A stretch of 64,000 nucleotides of DNA from Pirellulales bacterium (GTDB lineage: Bacteria > Planctomycetota > Planctomycetia > Pirellulales > S012-138): contig JALCBR010000009.1 in NCBI GenBank assembly GCA_028066245.1, positions 1 through 64,000 of the forward strand, read 5' to 3'. A program made the position numbers and the translations under genes. Positions within the stretch are counted from its first letter, which is position 1, and every line of letters starts with the position of its first letter. This document shows, piece after piece, positions 16,692 to 25,379 of the stretch. Under the pieces are notes generated by a model. It saw only the letters and a program-made list of their open reading frames with translations. It searched no databases and was not told where the DNA came from.

Positions 16692-18896
16692 ATGTACGAA
16701 TCGTTCTTCGGCTTAAACCGACGCCCGTTTTGCTTTGCGCCTGCGGCTGACCGCTACTTTCCCGTAGCTAACAGTGATGCGGCGCGCCAAGCGCACGCCC
16801 GATGCATTGATCGCGCCGAAGGTGTCGGCTTGCTTGTGGCGGCGGCTGGGTTGGGCAAGTCGCTGATCTTGCAGGTGTTGGCTGAACAATTTCGCGATCG
16901 GTTTCCCGTGATCCAATTGGGCACAGGGCAAATCGAGACTCGCCGCGAGTTGCTGCAAACGCTTGCGCACGATCTCCGCATCCCATTTCGCGGCATGGAT
17001 GATGGCGAACTCCGATTAGCGGTGGCGAGCCACCTGAACTCGGATGATCGCTGCCCGCAGGGGATTTTGATTCTCGCGGACGAAGCGCACACGTTCTCGT
17101 TTGCCATCCTGGATGAACTGCGGATGCTGACCAACGTGATCCGCAACGGCGAACCTCGCGTGCGATTGTTGCTCGCTGGCAACCTGCGCTTGGAAGAAGC
17201 GCTGACTGATCCGCGCCTGGAATCGCTCAGCCAGCGGATTGTTTGTCGCCGGTATTTGGAGCGATTTGACTCCCAGGAAACGGCCGAGTACATCCGCTTT
17301 CAAGTTGCCGCCGCTGGCGGACAGGTGGAACGGGTGTTTGAACCGAGCGCATTGGACGCCGTGTTTCAAGCCAGCGATGGCATTCCGCGGCTCATCAATC
17401 AACTTTGTGATTACGCTCTGCTCACCGCTTACAGCGACGACCAACAGCCCATCACCGCCGAAGGTATTGGCGCAGCCTGGGCTGAACTCCAGCAACTCCC
17501 AGGACAATGGATGGACCCACAAGGGCCTCCACAACTGCGCGTTTCCAACGGAGAGGATGTCATCGAGTATGGCGGACTCTCCGATGATGATCAGTTTGAT
17601 CCGGTACCGGAAAGCGACCAAGCCGACGCGCCGAACCTGCAGATGGTCACTGACGATAAACAACCGGATCAAGGCTCGATCACTGGGGCTCAACTGAACC
17701 AGTCTGACAACGTCAGGGGAGATGTGACTGAGGTGGTGGAGGAATCCGTCGTCAGTGAGTTCAAGCCTGACAATGCTGAAGTCAGCAATCAAGAGAGGAC
17801 AAGCAGCGCGGATGAATCGGGGAATACAGATCTCCAGGCGGAACAGATCGTTGAATTCCCCACCGATCGCCGGACGGAACAAGAATTCGAGCAGATCGAA
17901 AATCAGCTCAATACCGTCATTCAGCATGTGAACCGGGTGCGAGTCACACCAGACGAAGAAGAAACATACCAACCGCCGGTGGAAACAGACTCCCCAGCTG
18001 TTGGCAACACAGCAGACCCAAAGCAGGATTCTTCACCTGGCAACATCGTCAGCAACGCAGCCGAGCCGGAGGAGTCAAATATCCCCTCGGCGCAACCAGC
18101 AGTTGCCAAAGTGAATGCTGATGACTTTGAGGATGAAGAGCTCGTCATCGATCGTTATGCGCAGCTTGAATCAGACGCCCGAAAGATGGCGCCGCCGCTG
18201 GCCAGAATTGTCGTCCGCCCCGAGCCAGCGGAAGCAAACACGCCTACACAACGCCCGAACGAAGAGCACGGGGATCTCCCGGCGATAGCAGATGGGACCG
18301 ATGCTGTCACAGATGACGAACGGTCTTCCAACCCAGAGACAGTCTCCCCAACCCCGGAGGTGGAGGCGGCCATCAACGTCGTCGCGGAACAATTGACAAA
18401 CACGCCGCCTACGAACATCCAGATTGAAGAGGATGAAGATCGGCTGCAAGTCTATGTGGACCCCTATGGCGGTCTGTTTGAGGAAGAGCTGGAAGACGAT
18501 GCTGTCGGCGATGATTCCGGGATCGAGCAACCTTCCGTTGATACGTCAGCCACCACGGCACAGGTCGTGCCGTCGCCTGAAGATGAAACGATCAAGCTTC
18601 CCCCAATGGCTCAACCGAGCAATGAGCGAGCCAATCTCCCCTCAGACTCGACGCCCGGCAGCGAACAGCCACAAGAGATCTTGCGTCCCTTCGCTCACGA
18701 GTCCACGCCGACAATAGAGCCGGAAGAGGCAAATCGTCCCATCTTGATCATTGAAGATGATGACGATGGGGACGCGGAGATCGAGGTCACTGACACGGAC
18801 CAATCTGGTGAGTCGCCTGCACACGACGTCCGCTTGGAAGACTACGAAACTCTCTTTGCTCGACTGCGTGGCGCTCAACAAGATCTGCAATCGTAA
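16692..18896 (+). CDS. ExeA/GspA-like AAA ATPase with long acidic tail
   Basis: Residues 1-275 form a complete ExeA-like (TniB-related) AAA ATPase: the family opening MYESFFGLNRRPF, a Walker A AAAGLGKS (50-57, first Gly replaced by Ala), Walker B ILILADEAH (about 118-126), and sensor/arginine-finger region GNLRLEEAL with a C-terminal winged-helix-like segment (RLINQLCDYALLTAYSDDQQ). Residues 276-734 are low-complexity, strongly acidic (Asp/Glu/Pro/Thr/Gln) with no transmembrane helix or peptidoglycan-binding domain, unlike GspA. ExeA assists secretin insertion in type II systems, and in polysaccharide loci such ATPases sit with Wzc-like proteins; here the next gene is CpsD-like. The exact pathway is not determined. 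Confidence 0.85.
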   Translation: MYESFFGLNRRPFCFAPAADRYFPVANSDAARQAHARCIDRAEGVGLLVAAAGLGKSLILQVLAEQFRDRFPVIQLGTGQIETRRELLQTLAHDLRIPFRGMDDGELRLAVASHLNSDDRCPQGILILADEAHTFSFAILDELRMLTNVIRNGEPRVRLLLAGNLRLEEALTDPRLESLSQRIVCRRYLERFDSQETAEYIRFQVAAAGGQVERVFEPSALDAVFQASDGIPRLINQLCDYALLTAYSDDQQPITAEGIGAAWAELQQLPGQWMDPQGPPQLRVSNGEDVIEYGGLSDDDQFDPVPESDQADAPNLQMVTDDKQPDQGSITGAQLNQSDNVRGDVTEVVEESVVSEFKPDNAEVSNQERTSSADESGNTDLQAEQIVEFPTDRRTEQEFEQIENQLNTVIQHVNRVRVTPDEEETYQPPVETDSPAVGNTADPKQDSSPGNIVSNAAEPEESNIPSAQPAVAKVNADDFEDEELVIDRYAQLESDARKMAPPLARIVVRPEPAEANTPTQRPNEEHGDLPAIADGTDAVTDDERSSNPETVSPTPEVEAAINVVAEQLTNTPPTNIQIEEDEDRLQVYVDPYGGLFEEELEDDAVGDDSGIEQPSVDTSATTAQVVPSPEDETIKLPPMAQPSNERANLPSDSTPGSEQPQEILRPFAHESTPTIEPEEANRPILIIEDDDDGDAEIEVTDTDQSGESPAHDVRLEDYETLFARLRGAQQDLQS

Positions 18897-18928
18897 CGTT
18901 GCGAAATTTCAACGACAGAGATCGTTCC

Positions 18929-20047
18929 ATGGCCAGCGTGAGTTCCAATCAGATCAACAGCGGAGCCTTGCCCAAGGCGGCTCTTCGTGAGTTGCGCAGT
19001 CGGCTGCGTGCTGCGGCGAGCGCTGAGATGGTGCTACCGCCCAGTTGGGGGGCCATGGATGTCTCAATTCGATTGGACAAGCCACAGTCCCGCCCTGCCG
19101 CTCCTGCTTATCTTCGGCGAGCGGTGCTGGCCAAAATGATCATTCGCGAAGAGACGCCTGTCACGTTAACGGATGATTTGCTTGAGATCTGCGCGAATTG
19201 GGCTGAGATGACCACTCCGTTGCCGGAAATGCCCGCGCCACCGCAACGGCAATTCTCCACGCGACGCTCTGCGCGCGAAGAAGCTCATAGGCAACTTGTG
19301 CCACAGGACGATATCGCGTCTGCCGAGAACGAAACCGATCCGACCTCGACGTCCAAAGCCAACAGGGAAGCAGGCGACAACCCTGCCGAGAGCGACCTTG
19401 CGGAAGATTCGCGCGGTGTGCTTCCCTTTCGATCTCCGCCGCGGAAGTTTGTGCAGACACGCTATCATGAATTGCGCGATGAGATCCTGGCGAGCTTAAA
19501 AGCCGATGATGCCGTGTGCCTGGGATTGATTGATGTCGATGACGATGAGGCGACGCTGCAATTGTATGCCGGATTGGCGACTGCTTTGTCCGACGGACAG
19601 GAGCCATCGTCGCCCGTGTTGTTGATTGACGCAAACCTGGCGGATCGCCGCTTGAGTCGTTCATTCGCTTCGGCCAACTTACCTGGGGTTGGCGAGCACG
19701 TGCTGGACCAAGCTGACTTGAACAACCTGATCGTTCCGACAAGTCTGCATGGCGTTTCCCTGTTGCCCGGCGGTGGTAAGCCTCCGCGAGAACTTCGAGA
19801 TACTGAAGCCAATGCCTGGGAGCAGTTGTTCACGGAACTCAAGAAGCGTTTCAAGTATGTGCTGATTGAGTTTTCTGCTGAAAGCACGTTGCCCGGCGCG
19901 CTCTCCGCTCATCTGGATGCGGTTCACCTCTGCATGCGTCTCAATCGGACGCCCCGCACTCGCGTCAGCCAACTCGTTCGCCGCCTGCAACGAGATGGAA
20001 TCAAGAACCTGGGGTGCCTGCTGGCCGATCTTCCTCGTGCGGCCTAG
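18929..20047 (+). CDS. CpsD/Wzc-like P-loop-fold protein lacking a Walker A motif
   Basis: 372 residues from the ATG at 18929 (a TTG at 18899 would add ten). The N-terminal ~170 residues are variable and partly disordered. The C-terminal ~200 resemble the cytoplasmic domain of bacterial tyrosine kinases: VLLIDANLADRRLSRSF matches the Walker A' region (VLLIDxDxRxPxxH), then PGVGEHVL and a GVSLLPGG segment. Where CpsD/Wzc has GExGKS, this protein has LIDVDDDEATLQLY, so nucleotide binding is probably lost, and there is no Tyr-rich tail. It follows the ExeA-like gene by 32 nt. It may be a structural or regulatory partner in polysaccharide export; this is inference. Confidence 0.75.
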   Translation: MASVSSNQINSGALPKAALRELRSRLRAAASAEMVLPPSWGAMDVSIRLDKPQSRPAAPAYLRRAVLAKMIIREETPVTLTDDLLEICANWAEMTTPLPEMPAPPQRQFSTRRSAREEAHRQLVPQDDIASAENETDPTSTSKANREAGDNPAESDLAEDSRGVLPFRSPPRKFVQTRYHELRDEILASLKADDAVCLGLIDVDDDEATLQLYAGLATALSDGQEPSSPVLLIDANLADRRLSRSFASANLPGVGEHVLDQADLNNLIVPTSLHGVSLLPGGGKPPRELRDTEANAWEQLFTELKKRFKYVLIEFSAESTLPGALSAHLDAVHLCMRLNRTPRTRVSQLVRRLQRDGIKNLGCLLADLPRAA

Positions 20048-20487
20048 GTCGGCGTTCGCTTGTTTGGCGTCTGTGACCGCGTACCTTTCTAGAACACCTG
20101 CCGATCGCCGTTCCGCTTGCCCAAGCGGACGCTGTCAGGTCATCCCGCAAATGGCGCCACGCGCCCTGCTCTCAGGCGTACGGGCGAAATTGACATTGGT
20201 CAAATGTGGGGGGTGTTTCGGGCGTCCACGCGCGCTGCCGAACACCATAGGGGGTTGACGGCTAACATGCTACTCAACGTAACGTCAAGATTGCCGGTGA
20301 TGTTTGCGGTCCCGTTGCTGGTTAATTGCTGGGCATGAAGCGTTTGCGCCACTCCCCTGGAGGCTGGAAAAGTTTGACCAATGACAATTTCGCCCGTACG
20401 CGTGAGGGCAGCGCGCGCGAGGAACGCCGCGGCAATACTTGAGTTCGTCACGGGTGGTGGTGGCACATCAACAAGAGAGCGTTCCGT
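20048..20487. other. Non-coding interval carrying an inverted-repeat segment
   Basis: Between convergent genes. It is dominated by the long inverted repeat 20161-20414. Both arms, read toward the centre, encode RTGEI(D/V)IGQ, so this may be a rearranged remnant of a repetitive protein gene rather than a terminator. Confidence 0.5.
20161..20414. repeat. Long inverted repeat, arms of about 42 nt around a 168-nt centre
   Basis: Left arm 20161-20204 and right arm 20373-20414 are reverse complements over about 42 nt with three mismatches and a 2-nt gap; the best-conserved core is AATTTCGCCCGTACGC on the right arm. The arms are too far apart for a terminator. No transposase frame and no clear target duplication were seen. 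Confidence 0.7.
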
Positions 20488-21279
20488 TTAATGGTCTTGC
20501 GAGCTGACCTTCGCCGCGGCCTGTCGACGAGCTTCCTCCATCCAGTGCCGACCCGCCAGCTTTGGCTCAAATTCTGGGTGGCCTGAGAGAACGGCAATCT
20601 CTTTCAAGCAGCGAAGTGTGATCTCGCCCAAAACGGCTTTATCGTCTGTCTGGCCGTACGCGCTCACGTCAATCGGCTCGCCGATTACGACTCGAACGCG
20701 GGCTGGTTTGCGAAAACTGGACAACGGAGAGCCGAAGTACGGAATGCCTTCGACCCAACAGGGAACAATCGGAACCTGTGCCTTGATGGCAACCAGTGCC
20801 ACGCCCGGCCGTCCCGGCAGCAGGATCTCTTCACCTACATTGATGCGACCCTCCGGAAGCATGCCGACAATGCCCCCCGATTGAGCGTGACGAATGGCCA
20901 TCTTGGTGGCTGCCGTATCAGCGCCGCCGCGGCGGACGGGGATTGCCGTGGATTGCCGCAGGAACCAGCCCATGAGTCCGGTAAAATACTCTCTGGCCAC
21001 CATCCATCGCGCCATCTTGGGCATCGCGCGTTGAATGAACAGGGGATCTACTCCGCTGGTGTGGTTACAAACGCAGATGGCGCCTTGTTCGTGACTTAGC
21101 GGCCAGCGGCCTTGGTACTTTGTGCGCCAATAAAACCTCGTCAGCGGCCACTGCACCAGATACAGCAGGAGCTGCATGGCGTTGAAGCCGTATCTGCGGC
21201 AAAAGCGCCAGGCGAAAACGACGGCAACCAAAAGGATAACGCCGCCAAGAAGAGCCCACCATTGACCAGTTGATAACAT
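20488..21279 (-). CDS. plsC: 1-acyl-glycerol-3-phosphate acyltransferase (PlsC family)
   Basis: Membrane-associated glycerolipid acyltransferase that adds the second acyl chain in phospholipid synthesis. Visible: N-terminal hydrophobic helix (about 8-25), the catalytic motif NHTSGVD (H-x4-D type, near residue 73), a middle motif around PVRRGG (motif II-like) and the substrate-binding motif LPEGRINVGE (EGR motif, near 142). 263 residues, normal for the family. The ATG at 21279 is preferred over the adjacent TTG. It converges with the CpsD-like gene. The acyl acceptor could also be another lysolipid; the specific step is inferred from family. Confidence 0.88.
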   Translation of the reverse strand: MLSTGQWWALLGGVILLVAVVFAWRFCRRYGFNAMQLLLYLVQWPLTRFYWRTKYQGRWPLSHEQGAICVCNHTSGVDPLFIQRAMPKMARWMVAREYFTGLMGWFLRQSTAIPVRRGGADTAATKMAIRHAQSGGIVGMLPEGRINVGEEILLPGRPGVALVAIKAQVPIVPCWVEGIPYFGSPLSSFRKPARVRVVIGEPIDVSAYGQTDDKAVLGEITLRCLKEIAVLSGHPEFEPKLAGRHWMEEARRQAAAKVSSQDH

Positions 21280-21682
21280 CAATCATTGACTGCTTGCTGA
21301 GCTGCGTGCCGGCATACTTGTTTTGCGGGGCGCTTGGGACGCCACTTAGCTGCACCCTCGCTTTGTAGCACGGCCTTCGTCGTGCCACCACTTCGCAGCG
21401 CGACGGGTTGCACACTGGCACTGTTTGTACCACACAGACAGGCGGCACGTCTGCCGCAGTGTCACGCGCGTCGCAGCGGAATTTTTTATGCCTGGCGATG
21501 TCCGGCAAGAGGCAGCGGCCCTGATAGGCGCCCAGACATGATCTGTGCCGCCAAGCCGGGAGAATCCGGCGGGGTTGGCGGGAATTCGCTACATTCCCGC
21601 TTCGCCGCCCCGTACAATGCGCTACAAACCAGGAAGCAAGGTCGCGGCCTGAGCTTTATTTCACTTTCCAATTTCAACCAAC
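21280..21682. other. Gene-free interval before second Gfo/Idh/MocA gene
   Basis: About 400 nt between divergent genes with no convincing coding frame and no RNA gene recognised. It should contain the promoters of both flanking genes; no clear consensus was found. Confidence 0.4.
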
Positions 21683-22705
21683 ATGAAGTTGCGTATCGGC
21701 GTCGTGGGTCTGGGGAATGACTGGGACACACGCTACAAGCCGGCGTTTCGCGCGCTTGCGGACCGCTTTGAGGTCCGTGCGATCTGCGAGCCGGTGGCTC
21801 TTCGTGCTGACAAGGCGATTCGGGATTTTGACGCGTGCGCGGTGGACGGATTTCAAGCGCTCTCGCGGCGACCGGATATCGACGCCATCTTCGTGCTCTC
21901 ACGCGGCTGGTATGGCGAACTCCCCGTGCTGGCCGCCTGCAATTCTGGCAAATCCGTCTATTGCACCGAAGGGCTGGACCAAGATCTGGAAACAGCCGCG
22001 AGCTTGAAGAAGCGGTTGGAATCGTCCGGCGTGACCTTCTTGGCTGAATTTCCCCGGCGCTATGCTCCTGCTACCGCGCGGCTGAAGGAGCTGATCGCCA
22101 CGCATTTGGGCCAGCCTAAATTGATGTTTTGCCATTCGCGCGTGGCCGCTCAACGTGCCGGATTGAATGGACGCTCGGCATCGCCGCAACGTTCTCCCAT
22201 GAGCCACCTGATTGAACTGGCTGACTTGTGTCGCTACGTGATGGGAGCTGACCCATCCAGCGTGATGGGTGTGGCGCACGGCCAGGAAAACGCGGACTTC
22301 AATGGCGATTATCAAATGATGAGCCTGGAATTTCCGCAACCCGGAAACGACGGCGCCGTCACCACAGCCCAAGTGAGCTGTGGCCAATACATGCCGGGCG
22401 ATTGGCCGGAAGCGGTGACGTTTCGCCCGCCGCCGGAATTCCAGGTGGCCTGCGAGAAGGGGATTGCCTTTGTGGATTTGCCCTCAACTATCATCTGGTT
22501 TGACAAAGCCGGGCGGCATATGGAGTCGCTGGATAGTGAGCGACCCGTCGGTGAGCTGATGTTGTTACAGTTCTATCGCTGTGTGATGAGCTTGCTGCAC
22601 AAGCCTAGCGGCCTTGAAGATGCCTATCGCGCATTGAATATCGTCCTCGCTGCGCAGCAAAGTTATCGGCAGGGCAAACGTGTCACTCTTGGCACAGATT
22701 TGTAG
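21683..22705 (+). CDS. Gfo/Idh/MocA-family oxidoreductase, divergent
   Basis: 340 residues. N-terminal Rossmann motif MKLRIGVVGLGNDWDTRYKP (GxGxxxD type) and the C-terminal family domain are clear, but the usual EKP catalytic-region motif is replaced by CTEGLD (about 96-101), so coenzyme or substrate geometry may differ. The ATG at 21683 begins directly at the first beta strand. It precedes the SLC11-like transporter on the same strand by about 130 nt. Substrate unknown; a redox role on a sugar or related metabolite is expected from the family. Confidence 0.85.
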   Translation: MKLRIGVVGLGNDWDTRYKPAFRALADRFEVRAICEPVALRADKAIRDFDACAVDGFQALSRRPDIDAIFVLSRGWYGELPVLAACNSGKSVYCTEGLDQDLETAASLKKRLESSGVTFLAEFPRRYAPATARLKELIATHLGQPKLMFCHSRVAAQRAGLNGRSASPQRSPMSHLIELADLCRYVMGADPSSVMGVAHGQENADFNGDYQMMSLEFPQPGNDGAVTTAQVSCGQYMPGDWPEAVTFRPPPEFQVACEKGIAFVDLPSTIIWFDKAGRHMESLDSERPVGELMLLQFYRCVMSLLHKPSGLEDAYRALNIVLAAQQSYRQGKRVTLGTDL

Positions 22706-22833
22706 GCGGCGCAAGATTGCAAGGCGCGCTTGCGATTTGCGCGCCCACGTGGCATGGTAGCGCCCCAGTGATGAGAACCGTCCGTCAGGGGACGGCGGAC
22801 GGACAAGATTGTCCCGTACGAGATTCTCCGCAC

Positions 22834-24363
22834 ATGGCCAAAGATGCGTCTGCCGCGAAAGTCGGGCGAGAACCCGTCGATGACGTTGTTCCGGAATCGG
22901 TCTCACCAGCGGGAACTTTGCCGCCGTTGCGGTATCGAGACATGCCCCACGCTGTCCCTTTGCGGAGGATGCTCGGTCCCAGCATTATCCTGGCCGGGCT
23001 GGCCTTGGGCAGCGGCGAGTTCATCCTTTGGCCATACATCACCTATCGCAGTGGCTTCGTCTTCTTTTGGGCCTGTATCGTGGGCGTGACGCTGCAATTC
23101 TTCATCAACATGGAGATCTCCCGTTGGGCTCTGGCCACGGGGGAAAGCGCCGTGGCTGGCTTTTGTCGCCTGGGACGAATTTGGGGCTGGGTGTTTTTGT
23201 TCTTAACCGTCATTCCGCACATGGTCCCAGCCTGGGCGAAAGGAGGTGCAGAGTTAGTCAGCCACTTGGCGTTTGGCGATCACCAAAAACACTCCGAGTA
23301 TGTGGCCATTGGTGGGCTGTTGCTCTGCGGACTGATTCTGACGTTGGGCCCGGTCGTCTATCGTACGGTTGAGCGGATGCAGTTGATCTTGGTAAGTCTG
23401 ATCATGTTCATGGTCATCGCGCTGGCAATCCTCCTCGTCCGCCCAGACGCGGTCATGGCTCAGGCGAAAGGAATCATGAACGTTGGCGGAACTCCACCCG
23501 CTGACGCAGGGCTGGACGTAGCGATGCTGTTGGGGGCGCTGGCCTTTGCCGGAGCCGGCGGTGCGCTCAACCTGGGGCAGAGCAACTACATCAAGGACAA
23601 GGGATATGGAATGGGGAAGTACGTGGGACGGATCACCAGTCCGGTGACGGGCGAGGAGGAAGCAATCAGCGAAACCGGCTACTTGTTCCGCCAAACAGAA
23701 TCCAACATCGAACGGTTTCGCTCCTGGTGGAGGAAGGCCAACACGGAGCACTTCCTGAGCTTCTTCATCACCTGTCTGCTGTGCCTGGTGTTGCTAAGCT
23801 TGATCTGCTACAGCGTTTTCTATGATGCTCAGGGCGTGCGAAAAAATGACGACTACAGCAAAAACAACATTGAGTTTGTCGTCGGGCAGTCGCAAGCGAT
23901 AAGCGGCGGCACGTTGGGAGAGTTCGGACGTGTTGCCTTCTTGCTGATGGGCGTGGCCATTCTGTTCACCACCGAGTTTGGCATCCTGGATGTGGCGACG
24001 CGCATTTCGACCGACTTGATCAAAGTCAACTGGCTGCGGTCAAGCCGGACCTGGTCTGAAAGCCGGCTCTACTTTCTGATTCTCTGGATCACCATCGGTT
24101 CCGGAAGTCTGATCCTGCTGATCGGCAATGACACGGTGCAGAACAGCCTCTCGTTGTTCAAGTTTGTATCCGCGCTCAACGGAGGAGTGATGGCTTTGTA
24201 TTGCATCACGCTTTTGTATATCAATAAGCGGTTCTTGCCTCCGGCGGCGCGAATGAACGCATGGCGGACGATCATGATGTTGATCGCGACGGGTTTCTTC
24301 GGCTTCTTTGCCGTGTGGGCGTCAAAGATCCAGATTGAAAAGCTGAATTGGCTTGGCGGGTGA
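22834..24363 (+). CDS. SLC11/Nramp-like membrane transporter, non-canonical
   Basis: About 509 residues with roughly 11 hydrophobic helices and the general layout of SLC11 (Nramp) proteins. The first helix begins GPSIILAGLALGSGE, where true Nramps carry the metal-coordinating DPGN; the sixth-helix region reads FAGAGGALNLGQSNYIKDKG and lacks the Met-Pro-His metal motif. It therefore belongs to a divergent branch and its ion cannot be assumed to be Mn2+ or Fe2+. A hydrophilic loop of about 60 residues follows helix 6 (KYVGRITSPVTGEEE). The ATG at 22834 was chosen because upstream residues are not conserved-looking; an ATG at 22771 is the alternative. Confidence 0.8.
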   Translation: MAKDASAAKVGREPVDDVVPESVSPAGTLPPLRYRDMPHAVPLRRMLGPSIILAGLALGSGEFILWPYITYRSGFVFFWACIVGVTLQFFINMEISRWALATGESAVAGFCRLGRIWGWVFLFLTVIPHMVPAWAKGGAELVSHLAFGDHQKHSEYVAIGGLLLCGLILTLGPVVYRTVERMQLILVSLIMFMVIALAILLVRPDAVMAQAKGIMNVGGTPPADAGLDVAMLLGALAFAGAGGALNLGQSNYIKDKGYGMGKYVGRITSPVTGEEEAISETGYLFRQTESNIERFRSWWRKANTEHFLSFFITCLLCLVLLSLICYSVFYDAQGVRKNDDYSKNNIEFVVGQSQAISGGTLGEFGRVAFLLMGVAILFTTEFGILDVATRISTDLIKVNWLRSSRTWSESRLYFLILWITIGSGSLILLIGNDTVQNSLSLFKFVSALNGGVMALYCITLLYINKRFLPPAARMNAWRTIMMLIATGFFGFFAVWASKIQIEKLNWLGG

Positions 24364-24446
24364 CAGAAACCCGATCTCGCGTGAACACTTCGCACGAAAC
24401 ACGCTGAACAACACCACGCAGAACAACATAGTGAGGCGCAATAAGA

Positions 24447-24475
24447 AAGCGGCCAACAACGAGGTCTGGCCGCTT
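24447..24475 (-). terminator. Hairpin terminator between convergent genes
   Basis: Perfect 9-bp stem AAGCGGCCA (24447-24455) / TGGCCGCTT (24467-24475). On the - strand it is followed by TCTTATT, so it best terminates the small membrane-protein gene at 24511; it may also act for the transporter. Confidence 0.65.
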
Positions 24476-24510
24476 CCTTCGCTGGTCAATCATTGGTGGG
24501 AGTGACGAGT

Positions 24511-25095
24511 TTACCTCCCGCCGCCCGATTCGGTATCGCCGGCACCGCCGTCGCCATCACCACTAGAAGTTTCTGCGCCAAAAGGCGGTACAGAAAAGTC
24601 TTTCTGGGCGATCAGTTCGCCACCCTTGAAGTGTGAAACGTTGCGAACCTCAGCGCTGTCAAAGAGGTACACATACTCCTGTTCTTCCTCGGGGAGGATG
24701 GCTTGCGTGTCTGGATCGAGCAGGCGTGCGACGTCTAGCGTGTATGAAACGTCAACCACGTAATTTGTGAAGACGCCAGGAAACGTCCAAGCTTCCTTAA
24801 GCTGCAACTTATGAAGTTCAGAAACTTCCGTTGGCGCGGCTCCGCCGAAGACATCTTTGTGAATTTGTTCCCGAGACGTGGGCTTCTTATTAGGGTCTAT
24901 CGGAAGAACCTTGCTCGGGTTGTTGGGATCACGTTTCTGATTGATATTGAATTCATCCAACGCAGCGTGGGTCGTATTTCGCCGGTTCCATTGGAACAAC
25001 TCAAATGCACCGGCGGCCACCGCGCCCACCAGTATCACAATCATCAAGACGATTCGCGTTTTTGAAGCACCCCGCCTATTACGCTGTCTAGACAT
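24511..25095 (-). CDS. Single-pass membrane protein of unknown function
   Basis: 194 residues. A basic N-terminus (SRQRNRRGASKTR) precedes one transmembrane helix (about 14-32), so the bulk is probably periplasmic. The outer part is acidic, contains VDVSYTLDVARLLDPDTQ and VYLFDSAEVRNV, and ends in a Gly/Asp/Ser-rich tail. No family recognised. It lies downstream of fhcA on the same strand but 270 nt away, with its own terminator, so it is likely separately transcribed. Confidence 0.65.
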   Translation of the reverse strand: MSRQRNRRGASKTRIVLMIVILVGAVAAGAFELFQWNRRNTTHAALDEFNINQKRDPNNPSKVLPIDPNKKPTSREQIHKDVFGGAAPTEVSELHKLQLKEAWTFPGVFTNYVVDVSYTLDVARLLDPDTQAILPEEEQEYVYLFDSAEVRNVSHFKGGELIAQKDFSVPPFGAETSSGDGDGGAGDTESGGGR

Positions 25096-25151
25096 TTCCC
25101 ACCTCGAAGTGACTTAATATAAAATGGCCCAGGCGGGATTCGCCAACCTAG

Positions 25152-25379
25152 TCAAGTGCCCAAGCCTGGGAGCGGATTGCTCCACATTCCTGTTTGGAAG
25201 TCCCCTCGATTGGGGGAGCAAACATTTATGGTGTCATCGCAGCTAACGCAAGTCAAGTGCCGCGTTTCCTTGCTGTAAGTCAAACCTGCGCTTAACGTTA
25301 TCCAGTTCACATTCCGACAGCGAAGTTCAGGATGCTTGTCTGCAATCTGTTGTTGAACGCCGCTCAGTCGTTGCGGCAT
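25152..25379 (-). CDS. Possible small Cys-containing ORF overlapping the end of fhcA
   Basis: 75 codons starting at an ATG that overlaps the fhcA stop region by 16 nt in another frame. The product has four cysteines (one LRC, one CVSC pair, one VCS), which could suggest a small metal-binding protein, but no domain is recognised and no ribosome-binding site stands out. Could equally be chance. Confidence 0.25.
   Translation of the reverse strand: MPQRLSGVQQQIADKHPELRCRNVNWITLSAGLTYSKETRHLTCVSCDDTINVCSPNRGDFQTGMWSNPLPGLGT

Noticed and set aside
21334-21720. 128-codon open frame upstream of the second Gfo/Idh/MocA gene
   Set aside because: Overlaps the real start and looks non-coding.
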